10,358 bases of DNA. Source: ZLKRG08 sp963977625. Its GTDB lineage: Bacteria; Actinomycetota; Actinomycetes; Nanopelagicales; Nanopelagicaceae. The notes beneath the pieces were generated by a model. It worked only from the letters and a program-made list of their open reading frames with translations. It was not told the origin of the DNA and made no database searches. Below are positions 1-5,571 of this stretch, one piece after another; the stretch's first letter is position 1; each line of letters starts with the position of its first letter. Location: contig CAXBPX010000041.1 of assembly GCA_963977625.1 (NCBI GenBank), positions 1 to 10,358 on the forward strand, given 5' to 3'. A program made the position numbers and the translations under genes.

Positions 1-201
1 GCAAAATTTACTCAATTGTGAAGCGGATCTTTTTCCGGCCCAAATTTCTAAAACACTTTTAGCAAAATTTGCCACAAAATTCTCAATTTCTGGAAGTTCG
101 CTTGCTGAAGTGGGTTCCGGTTCAAAGCCAGGAACATAATCCTCTTTATAAAGGGAAGATAATTTGTATAAATATGGTTCTTGCTTAAATTCAGTTTCCA
201 T
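1..201 (-). CDS. Rv3235-like DUF6459 family protein (3' end cut off by window)
   Basis: The frame read leftward from the ATG at 201-199 stays open for 67 codons to the window edge, so the C-terminal part is missing. The protein starts METEFKQEPY, has an acidic, proline-containing N-terminus, and then a helical segment at about residues 38-66 containing LEIWAGKRSASQLSKF. That segment matches my memory of the conserved core of the actinobacterial Rv3235/DUF6459 family (pattern LEVLAGRRP-x-x-QL-x-x-W). The molecular function of the family is unknown; in many actinobacteria it lies close to secA, which would be off this window to the left. No Shine-Dalgarno precedes the ATG, and an in-frame TTG at 219-217 is a weaker alternative. 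A longer open frame on the same strand beginning at 236 is a shadow. The family assignment rests on recalled motifs only. Confidence 0.68.
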   Translation of the reverse strand, partial: METEFKQEPYLYKLSSLYKEDYVPGFEPEPTSASELPEIENFVANFAKSVLEIWAGKRSASQLSKFC

Positions 202-323
202 ATGCCAAACATCCGACAATTACTTAGCAGAACCATCTGTCCTAAATTCCATCTTTACTAGTACTTAAGTAGGACTGTTCAAAGACTTAAGCGAAGATAT
301 ACACAACTTTTTAGCCTGTCGTC
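202..323. promoter_or_regulatory. Divergent promoter region with paired ACTTAAG elements
   Basis: This 122-bp gap separates the leftward DUF6459 gene from the rightward SAF operon and should hold both promoters. It contains a perfect 10-bp palindrome TACTTAAGTA at 262-271 and a second ACTTAAG at 285-291, start-to-start 22 bp apart, about two helical turns. A TATACA hexamer at 298-303 could be the -10 of the SAF operon, giving a leader of only about 14 nt; no convincing -35 is visible. TAGCCT at 312-317 is an alternative -10 that would make the transcript leaderless. No ribosome-binding site precedes the ATG at 324. Operator function is inference. Confidence 0.35.
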
Positions 324-914
324 ATGAAAAATCGAATCGAATTAAAGAATGTAATCGCAATAATCGTAATTATCGCCTCTTTTATAGTTGCGTTTGGTTT
401 AGCAATTGTGGCAAACAATCGGGCCAGCTATTGGGTGGCTGCCAAAGACTTAACGCCAGGTCACATGGTTGATGCCACTGATTTCGTAGAATCCAAAGGA
501 GCTTTCGGTAGCGAAGTCAGTGGATATATAACCAGCAATCAGAACCCAGTTGGGTATTCAATTTCTAAATTTGTGGCTAGAGGAGAGTACTTAAATCAAA
601 GTTCTTTAATAGAAAATCCTGGTGAAAGTGAAGTCAAACTACTTTCCTTTGCAGCCAGCGCTGCCGATCTACCTTCAAGAGTGCAAATTGGAGATTTAGT
701 AAATCTATATCAAGTCGTAAATGACATCGGTGATGGCAAAGAGATTCCCAGCCAATTAATTATTGAAAGCGTTTATATTGTGGATCTAAACCGGAAAAGC
801 GAAAATCTGGGTGGCAATTCCATCGTAACTGTGGCCATACCAAATTTATTTGTAGAAAAAGCCCTGAATGCCACACGCAAAGGTCGCATGGTAGTTGTGG
901 TAAATCATGGCTAA
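324..914 (+). CDS. SAF domain (CpaB/RcpC-like) membrane-anchored protein
   Basis: This 196-residue protein has a hydrophobic membrane anchor at about residues 9-30 (IAIIVIIASFIVAFGLAIVA), leaving the rest outside the cytoplasm. Residues about 34-98 read as an SAF domain (start SYWVAAKDLTPGHMV, later KFVARGEYLNQSSLI), the fold found in the Flp/Tad pilus protein CpaB. Residues about 105-195 resemble the following RcpC-type beta domain (RVQIGDLVNLYQV, then a terminal RKGRMVVVV strand). CpaB proteins help assemble Tad pili, but no other pilus gene is present here, so a pilus role is not shown. It is the first gene of an operon: its stop overlaps the next start by 8 nt (907-914). The partner is a CpaE-like protein, which supports a CpaB/CpaE-type pairing of a membrane protein with a cytoplasmic one. 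There is no Shine-Dalgarno at the chosen ATG, but the anchor begins right after it, so a later start is unlikely. Confidence 0.8.
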   Translation: MKNRIELKNVIAIIVIIASFIVAFGLAIVANNRASYWVAAKDLTPGHMVDATDFVESKGAFGSEVSGYITSNQNPVGYSISKFVARGEYLNQSSLIENPGESEVKLLSFAASAADLPSRVQIGDLVNLYQVVNDIGDGKEIPSQLIIESVYIVDLNRKSENLGGNSIVTVAIPNLFVEKALNATRKGRMVVVVNHG

Positions 915-1743
915 GTTCGTCACTTTTATCGCAGATCCAGAGCTGGAATCCGTGGTAATTAAAGCCATCTCATCTATTAATGGAGAGCTCACCATCAGAG
1001 GTGTTTCACTAGAACAAGTGCGACAAGCGGAAAAGTCAAAAGACATTACATTGGTCTGCACACGCCAAATAGATTTTGCTTATAAGAAAGTAATAGTTGA
1101 TAAGTCAATGAGTTCGGAAGAGATTTCTCAACTGCTTTCTCCACAATCAAATGTAGAGAGATTTAAATTTGATCCTGGAAATGCGGAAGTAATTTGTTTT
1201 GTAGGACTTTCCGGTGGCGTAGGCACTACTACCATTGCCATCAATTATGCTTTTGAGCAATCACAAGCATCCCAAGTAGTAATTTCCGATTTAGATAATC
1301 GAAATCCAGATGTGGCGCGCGCTTTAGGACTTCATCGCATTGAGGGCCGAAATGAGAGAATCACAAAGAATTTAGCAGCTTCGCAAGGTATTCCAGTCCC
1401 ATCATCTTGCGATAAATATATTTTTGATTTAGGTAGCAACCTGCACCATCCGTTATTGCATGAGGCAAATAAAATTTATTTGGTAAGTAGAGCAGGATTT
1501 AATACCAACTCTAGACTTCAAGAATTGGACATATCTCCGACAGCGGTAGTGCTTAATTTTGCAGAACGCACCAAAGCGCAACAACGTTGGCGTACGCAAA
1601 TCGAAGAATCATTTCCCAGAATGCAATTTATAAATGTGCCATTAGATCTTAAATCTTTCGAAAGCGCAGCAGAGAGCAAGAGCGCTTTACTGGAGGTAGC
1701 AGCTAATTCGCTTGCTAGAAAATCAATCGCTACTCTTGCCTAA
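907..1743 (+). CDS. CpaE/TadZ-like ParA-superfamily protein with degenerate P-loop
   Basis: This 278-residue protein has two parts. Residues 1 to about 85 look like a small atypical alpha/beta (receiver-like) domain, as in CpaE/TadZ. Residues about 94-275 are a ParA/MinD-type fold. The P-loop is GLSGGVGTTT at 100-109, where the deviant Walker A motif would be KGGxGK[ST]; both lysines are absent. A Walker A'-like strand VVISDLDNRNPDVA at 125-138 and a Walker B-like YIFDLG at 171-176 remain, together with LYLVSR-type strands later. CpaE/TadZ proteins are known to carry GGVGTTT loops and often act as polar localisation factors more than as strong ATPases. Its start overlaps the SAF gene by 8 nt and its stop overlaps the next start as TAATG, so the proteins are probably made in linked amounts. 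Whether it binds or hydrolyses ATP cannot be told from sequence. Confidence 0.75.
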   Translation: MAKFVTFIADPELESVVIKAISSINGELTIRGVSLEQVRQAEKSKDITLVCTRQIDFAYKKVIVDKSMSSEEISQLLSPQSNVERFKFDPGNAEVICFVGLSGGVGTTTIAINYAFEQSQASQVVISDLDNRNPDVARALGLHRIEGRNERITKNLAASQGIPVPSSCDKYIFDLGSNLHHPLLHEANKIYLVSRAGFNTNSRLQELDISPTAVVLNFAERTKAQQRWRTQIEESFPRMQFINVPLDLKSFESAAESKSALLEVAANSLARKSIATLA

Positions 1744-2090
1744 TGCGCGTATATGTAGCTGCCACACCTAAAGACGTAAAGGCGCTGCTTTCTGCCGAAG
1801 TGACATTCGAAGATTATCTAGCTCCAGATCAATTTGAGTTTGAACAAAGTGTTGACGATGAAGAGCGTGAACATTTAGTAAGCCTTTTAGCTGCAGATGA
1901 CGCGCTGGAATTAAATGGTGGAAAAATAGGTCTGGTTCTGGCCGCCGATTTGGTAGATGGACAATTAAATGGTGCAGCGATTACTTTAAAATTTAATCAG
2001 GTGGCTTCACTTTTAGTCTCAGAAGATGGCGAAGAACTATCTTGGTTTGCACCTGAAGAAATCGCCCACCAGATTGATGGATGGCTTTAA
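1743..2090 (+). CDS. DUF6912 family small acidic protein
   Basis: A 115-residue acidic protein beginning MRVYVAATPKDVKALL. This N-terminus, the internal strand GLVLAADLVDG at about 62-72 and a WFAPEEI segment near the end fit the actinobacterial family DUF6912 as I recall it (typical start MRVYIPAT, later RVVLAADV). The biochemical role of the family is unknown. No signal peptide or membrane segment is visible. The gene is locked into the operon by one-base TAATG overlaps at both ends (1741-1745 and 2088-2092), which points to coupled translation with the CpaE-like protein before it and PdtaS after it. A cytosolic accessory role for that module is inference. Family assignment is from motif memory only. 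Confidence 0.7.
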   Translation: MRVYVAATPKDVKALLSAEVTFEDYLAPDQFEFEQSVDDEEREHLVSLLAADDALELNGGKIGLVLAADLVDGQLNGAAITLKFNQVASLLVSEDGEELSWFAPEEIAHQIDGWL

Positions 2091-3472
2091 TGTTACAAAT
2101 TGACGAGCTACTCAAAAGCAAAAGTAATTTGAACTCAGAGGAAATAGCACATATCAAGCATGTGGCGAGTGACTGGCAATTAATTGCAGATTTAAGTTTT
2201 GCAGATTTAGCAATTTGGGTTAAAAGTAAGTCAGGTAAAGAGTTAGCCGTCGCGCAAGTACGTGCCGCAACAGCTGCAACCGTTTTTCCCCAAGATTTTG
2301 TGGGTGATGAAGTTACAGAACTTTTCAATGGTCCTGGTGTTGAATATTTTCCAATTCGATTAAATAAGCAAGTGATTGCAACTATTGCACGACATAGAAA
2401 TTCGGATGCCACAAGAAGTTCAGGTCGATTAGAAGGTGAATATCAAGCGATAGCTCAATTACTTTTAGATATGGTTGGTGAAAGTACTTTTCCATTAATA
2501 ACATCAATTAGCTCTTTGAATCCTTCACCACGCGTTGGTGATGGGTTTATTCATTTAGATAAAGACGGATTAGTTTTATATGCCAGCCCAAATGGTAGAT
2601 CAGCTTTTTCAAGATTAGGTTGGGAGAGTGAACTAGAAGGAATTGCGCTAGTAAATGTAGTTAGTGAAATTTCTAAAGAACCCATAAATCAATATCAAAG
2701 TAGCATTAATAGTTCAGATGTCACTCAAATTGAATTGGAATCTCGCGGGGGAGCAATTGAATTAACTCTGTTGCCTTTAATAAAAAGTGGAGTCAGGTTA
2801 GGTAGCGTGGTTTTGCTTCATAATGTGACCGAAATTCGTCGACGCGAACGAGAATTATTGCTAAAAGATGCCACCATAAAAGAAATTCATCACCGAGTAA
2901 AAAATAATTTGCAGACCGTGTCTGCCCTTTTACGCTTGCAATCACGCAGAGTGGAAGATTTAAAGGCCCGTGGAGCGCTAGATGAGGCGGTACGCCGAAT
3001 CTCATCAATTGCACTGGTCCATGAAACGCTCTCGGCCAGCGGTAAAGATGAAGTTGATTTTGATTCTGTTGTTGATTCACTGATTACTCATGCGGTCGAT
3101 TTAGCGCCCAGAGCCTCACAACATGTGACTGATATTTCCGTGAAGCGCTTAGGGGCGCTTGGATCAGTCAATCCAAAGGTCGCAACACCGCTTTCACTGA
3201 TTATTACCGAATTAGTTGCAAATGCAATTGAACACGGATTAACTACCAAAGGCAGCAGAGTAGATGTGGTTTTTAGTCGCACTGGGAATAGCTGTGTAGT
3301 CAAAATTGAAGATGATGGCGTGGGATTACCAGAAGGATTTAATTTAAAAGATTCTTCAAATTTAGGACTACAAATTGTGCGTACATTAACTGAGAGTGAA
3401 TTAAGCGGTACGTTAGAAATTTCCGCCAACGAAAAAGGAACTACTGCGCAACTGCGCTTTGAGATTCGTTAA
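2090..3472 (+). CDS. pdtaS: Sensor histidine kinase PdtaS (GAF-PAS-HisKA_2-HATPase)
   Basis: A 460-residue soluble kinase with no membrane segment. Residues about 5-135 form a GAF-like sensor domain containing DWQLIADLSFADLAIWV, which closely resembles the start of mycobacterial PdtaS. Residues about 150-250 form a PAS domain. The H-box is EIHHRVKNNLQTVSALLRLQ (adjacent His267/His268), the HisKA_2 type. The ATPase domain shows N-box TELVANAIEHG (Asn378), EDDGVGLPEG and NLGLQIV. PdtaS phosphorylates the ANTAR-domain antiterminator PdtaR, which is not in this window. M. tuberculosis PdtaS has been linked to nitric oxide and copper sensing. The ATG at 2090 was chosen because it gives a TAATG overlap with DUF6912 like the preceding junction and an N-terminus (MLQIDELL) of the same length and pattern as the M. 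tuberculosis protein; an in-frame ATG at 2081 would add three residues. Its stop overlaps that of convergent whiB1 by 4 nt, as part of a conserved pair. Confidence 0.93.
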   Translation: MLQIDELLKSKSNLNSEEIAHIKHVASDWQLIADLSFADLAIWVKSKSGKELAVAQVRAATAATVFPQDFVGDEVTELFNGPGVEYFPIRLNKQVIATIARHRNSDATRSSGRLEGEYQAIAQLLLDMVGESTFPLITSISSLNPSPRVGDGFIHLDKDGLVLYASPNGRSAFSRLGWESELEGIALVNVVSEISKEPINQYQSSINSSDVTQIELESRGGAIELTLLPLIKSGVRLGSVVLLHNVTEIRRRERELLLKDATIKEIHHRVKNNLQTVSALLRLQSRRVEDLKARGALDEAVRRISSIALVHETLSASGKDEVDFDSVVDSLITHAVDLAPRASQHVTDISVKRLGALGSVNPKVATPLSLIITELVANAIEHGLTTKGSRVDVVFSRTGNSCVVKIEDDGVGLPEGFNLKDSSNLGLQIVRTLTESELSGTLEISANEKGTTAQLRFEIR

Positions 3473-3744
3473 TTATCTTCTTGACGATTTAATTCGGCCA
3501 TGCGCGCGCGATTTCTTGCAGCGCGACGTTTCATGGCGCGACGTTCATCTTCGGATAATCCGCCCCAAACACCAGCATCCTGACCTGATTCAAGCGCCCA
3601 TGCCAAGCACTGTTCTCTTACGCTACAGCGCATGCAGACTTTTTTAGCTTCTTCGATTTGGGTGATAGCAGGTCCAGTATTTCCGACTGGGAAGAAAAGC
3701 TCTGGATCCTCGTCACGGCATGCACTTTGATGGCGCCAATCCAT
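3469..3744 (-). CDS. whiB1: WhiB1/WblE-type iron-sulfur transcription factor
   Basis: A 91-residue WhiB protein. The four [4Fe-4S] cysteines are present as Cys9, Cys37, Cys40 and Cys46 (C-x2-C-x5-C), followed by the beta-turn motif GVWGG at 58-62 and an arginine/lysine-rich C-terminus (RRAMKRRAARNRAR) for DNA binding. The N-terminus MDWRHQSACRDEDPELFFPV and the segment SGQDAGVWGGLSEDERRA are close to M. tuberculosis WhiB1, an essential protein whose cluster reacts with nitric oxide and which partners with sigma factor SigA. The convergent position against pdtaS is also the mycobacterial arrangement, which supports true WhiB1 orthology. A good Shine-Dalgarno (AAGGAG) lies 8 nt upstream of the ATG. 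Its stop codon shares the TTAA at 3469-3472 with the pdtaS stop, leaving no space for a terminator between them. Confidence 0.96.
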   Translation of the reverse strand: MDWRHQSACRDEDPELFFPVGNTGPAITQIEEAKKVCMRCSVREQCLAWALESGQDAGVWGGLSEDERRAMKRRAARNRARMAELNRQEDN

Positions 3745-3752
3745 GCGTGACT

Positions 3753-3758
3753 CTCCTT
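3753..3758 (-). promoter_or_regulatory. Shine-Dalgarno of whiB1
   Basis: Read on the minus strand, AAGGAG sits 8 nt before the whiB1 ATG. It is the clearest ribosome-binding site in the window, where most other genes rely on overlaps or lack a site, and suggests that whiB1 has a real leader RNA and strong translation. Confidence 0.8.
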
Positions 3759-3788
3759 AAATGTTTTCTTTATTAATTTGCAACAACT

Positions 3789-3811
3789 CGACCTGAGTTA
3801 AGGCAAGGTCG
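3789..3811 (-). promoter_or_regulatory. Inverted repeat in the whiB1 upstream region
   Basis: Arms CGACCT (3789-3794) and AGGTCG (3806-3811) flank an 11-nt centre, 45 nt upstream of the whiB1 start. It could be a regulator operator or a 6-bp stem in the whiB1 leader. There is no following T-tract on the minus strand, so it is not an intrinsic terminator. A possible promoter just upstream (TTGTAA at 3841-3836, GAATAC at 3816-3811, 19-bp spacer) is weak. The remainder of the 160-bp gap between whiB1 and the tRNA (3745-3904) is A+T-rich and holds only these elements and a T6 run at 3890-3885. Confidence 0.35.
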
Positions 3812-3904
3812 TATTCTCCAATAGTTATTAATTCGTTACAAGAGCATTTAGCTTTTAATCTGCTAATAATCGTCAATAAATTGCAAAAAAGGAGTGATTT
3901 AGAG

Positions 3905-3976
3905 CGCCCTCGACAGGATTCGAACCTGTGCACCGGCCTCCGGAGGGCCGTGCTCTATCCCCTGAGCTACGAGGGC
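3905..3976 (-). tRNA. tRNA-Arg, anticodon CCG
   Basis: The minus strand folds into a complete cloverleaf: 7-bp acceptor stem GCCCTCG/CGAGGGC, D stem GCTC/GAGC, anticodon stem CGGCC/GGCCG with loop CTCCGGA, 4-nt variable loop, and T stem ACAGG/CCTGT with loop TTCGAAT. The anticodon at 3943-3941 is CCG, reading the arginine codon CGG. The discriminator base is G and no CCA is encoded, so CCA must be added enzymatically. A T6 tract 14 nt beyond the 3' end (3890-3885) might help end transcription, but no hairpin precedes it. The gene lies 160 bp upstream of whiB1 on the same strand and is divergent from msrAB. Confidence 0.97.
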
Positions 3977-4024
3977 ATTATGGATTTCGCGACTAATCGT
4001 ATTGGATGAAAGAATTAATCGCAT
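3977..4024. promoter_or_regulatory. 48-bp divergent promoter gap between tRNA-Arg and msrAB
   Basis: Both the leftward tRNA and the rightward msrAB must be started from these 48 bp or from overlapping sequence. On the minus strand TACGAT is a reasonable -10 for the tRNA. On the plus strand an ATTAAT sequence ends 5 nt before the msrAB ATG, and no Shine-Dalgarno is seen, so msrAB may be leaderless. Assignments are tentative. Confidence 0.3.
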
Positions 4025-4918
4025 ATGGAGAGCGCATATTTTGCAACTGGATGCTTCTGGGGAGCAGAACGTCGATTCTGGAATCTGCCTGGAGTAATTA
4101 AAACTTCTGTTGGATACATGGGTGGGCACACACAAAATCCAACTTATGAAGAGGTGTGCAGTAAAAGTACTAATCATGCCGAAACTGTTGAAGTTATTTT
4201 TGATCCGCAAAAAATCTCATATCAAAGATTGCTAGAAGAATTTTTTGTAATGCATGATCCCACTTCGCTAAATCGGCAAGGTGGCGACATCGGTACGCAA
4301 TATCGAAGCGCAATTTTCTTTACTAATCCAGCGCAAGAGGCACTTGCATTTAATGCAGCCAAAATTTATGGAAAAGAGCTGGCTAAAGAGGGAATCGGGG
4401 CAATCGTCACTGAAATTGTTGATGCTAAACCTCACCAATATTGGTTAGCTGAGGAATATCACCAACGTTATCTTGAAAAAAATCCAAATGGATATGACTG
4501 CCATTCATCAACAGGTGTGAAATATCCTTCAATTGATGAAGCAGAATTAAAAGCAAAACTCGATCCACTTTCATACGAAGTTCTACGTCATGGTGCGACC
4601 GAGCGCCCATTTACCGGTGAATACACAGATACCGACAAAGTAGGCGTTTATAAGTGCAAAGCTTGCAACTCAGAATTATTTAGAAGTGAAACCAAATTTC
4701 ATTCAGGTTGTGGTTGGCCATCATTTTATGCACCAACGCAAGCCGATGCGGTTTTGCTTTTAGAAGATCGCTCATTAGCGCCGCGGGTTCGTACTGAAGT
4801 GCGATGCGCAAACTGTAATTCACATCTTGGCCATGTATTTGAAGGCGAAGGTTTTGATACCCCAACAGATCAACGTTGGTGCATTAATTCGGTCTCGCTA
4901 ATTTTGGAAGATATTTAA
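4025..4918 (+). CDS. msrAB: Fused peptide methionine sulfoxide reductase MsrA-MsrB
   Basis: A 297-residue bifunctional enzyme that repairs oxidised methionine in proteins or as the free amino acid. Residues 1 to about 165 are MsrA, specific for the S-sulfoxide, with the catalytic motif GCFWGAE (Cys10), GYMGG at 30-34 and GYDCHSSTG near its end, where Cys159 is the likely resolving cysteine. A linker of about 15 residues leads into MsrB (about 180-297), specific for the R-sulfoxide, with zinc ligands Cys211, Cys214, Cys261 and Cys264, the GCGWPSF motif at 228-234 and the catalytic Cys286 in RWCINSVSL. Both active sites look intact. No signal peptide is present, so it acts in the cytosol. The ATG at 4025 lies only eight residues before the MsrA motif, as is usual. 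No ribosome-binding site is seen. Its TAA overlaps the convergent glycosylase stop by 4 nt. Confidence 0.96.
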   Translation: MESAYFATGCFWGAERRFWNLPGVIKTSVGYMGGHTQNPTYEEVCSKSTNHAETVEVIFDPQKISYQRLLEEFFVMHDPTSLNRQGGDIGTQYRSAIFFTNPAQEALAFNAAKIYGKELAKEGIGAIVTEIVDAKPHQYWLAEEYHQRYLEKNPNGYDCHSSTGVKYPSIDEAELKAKLDPLSYEVLRHGATERPFTGEYTDTDKVGVYKCKACNSELFRSETKFHSGCGWPSFYAPTQADAVLLLEDRSLAPRVRTEVRCANCNSHLGHVFEGEGFDTPTDQRWCINSVSLILEDI

Positions 4919-5571
4919 AGATCTAAAGCGCGCCAGCAATACCAAGCAACGATGCTGCGATGTGGCCGGAATTTTTCACCTTTTTTATAAAGTGCTTCCG
5001 GAGTAATTTCCGCTTTCAATTTATGAGTTTTTTCCCAACCTCTGCGGACACCTAAATCTCCAGTTGGCCAAATATCTAACCGACCCAATTGAAACATCAT
5101 GAACATATCTACGGTCCAAGGTCCGATTCCCCATAATTGAGTTAAATCTTGATATACCTCTTCGTCCGGCTGCTCATGTAAATTTTTGAAATCAACTCTT
5201 TTTTCAAGCGCTGCATTCGCTAATCCTTGAATGGTTTTTGCCTTAGCGCCAGAGAGACCAGCTGCGCGTAATTGATCAAGTTCCATCTTGTTTACATTCT
5301 TGGGTGTGATTTTTCCGCACTCTAAGGCAAAACGACTTTTAATGGTTTGCGCAGCCGCAGTTGCTAATTGTTGGGAAATTACCGATGAAACCAAAGATTC
5401 AAAGTGGCTACGCTCTGGATTTGCAGTTCCGATATCGCAGAGTTCGGATTTCTCAATCACATCAGCAAAACGTTTATCCGTCGTGGCGATCTCTCGAACA
5501 ATTTTGCGCATCTTCGCCTGCGTAATCAAAAGATTCTGCCCCCTGGCTCTTATGAAAAATTTCATAACCAT
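4915..5571 (-). CDS. AlkA-type HhH-GPD DNA-3-methyladenine glycosylase
   Basis: A base-excision repair enzyme that removes alkylated bases such as 3-methyladenine. The helix-hairpin-helix lies at about residues 142-165 (LTQLWGIGPWTVDMFMMF), followed by the catalytic aspartate Asp172 in WPTGDLGVRRG. The motif SSVISQQLATAAA at 62-74 and the terminal FRPHRSIVAWYCWRAL are typical of the short AlkA-like proteins that lack the extra N-terminal domain of E. coli AlkA. The start is unsettled: the longest frame begins with ATG at 5571, but its first 18 or so residues look unlike the family. A TTG at 5529 has AGGGGG 9 nt upstream, and an ATG at 5511 would give 198 residues. A later start would lengthen the divergent regulatory gap with the LacI gene. 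The 3' end overlaps msrAB by 4 nt. Confidence 0.9.
   Translation of the reverse strand: MVMKFFIRARGQNLLITQAKMRKIVREIATTDKRFADVIEKSELCDIGTANPERSHFESLVSSVISQQLATAAAQTIKSRFALECGKITPKNVNKMELDQLRAAGLSGAKAKTIQGLANAALEKRVDFKNLHEQPDEEVYQDLTQLWGIGPWTVDMFMMFQLGRLDIWPTGDLGVRRGWEKTHKLKAEITPEALYKKGEKFRPHRSIVAWYCWRALDL

Noticed and set aside
48..236. A 62-residue leftward open frame at the window start
   Set aside because: It is in a different frame from the DUF6459-like coding sequence, has no recognisable motif and stops within the window, so it is a shadow.
324..1743. A Tad/Flp pilus operon (CpaB and CpaE)
   Set aside because: Only these two pilus-like genes are present. There is no CpaF/TadA ATPase, TadB/TadC membrane protein, prepilin or peptidase, and the next genes are DUF6912 and a histidine kinase.
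3088..3429. Leftward open frame of 113 codons under pdtaS
   Set aside because: It lies wholly antisense to the conserved kinase ATPase domain and has no family features or ribosome-binding site. The same holds for other long antisense frames under msrAB, the MalY-like gene and the SAF operon.
3885..3890. Intrinsic terminator after the tRNA
   Set aside because: There is a T6 run on the minus strand, but the 14 nt between it and the tRNA form no stable hairpin.
3905..3976. tRNA-Arg as an integration (att) site of a mobile element
   Set aside because: No integrase, no duplicated tRNA 3' segment and no foreign-looking genes occur in the flanks.
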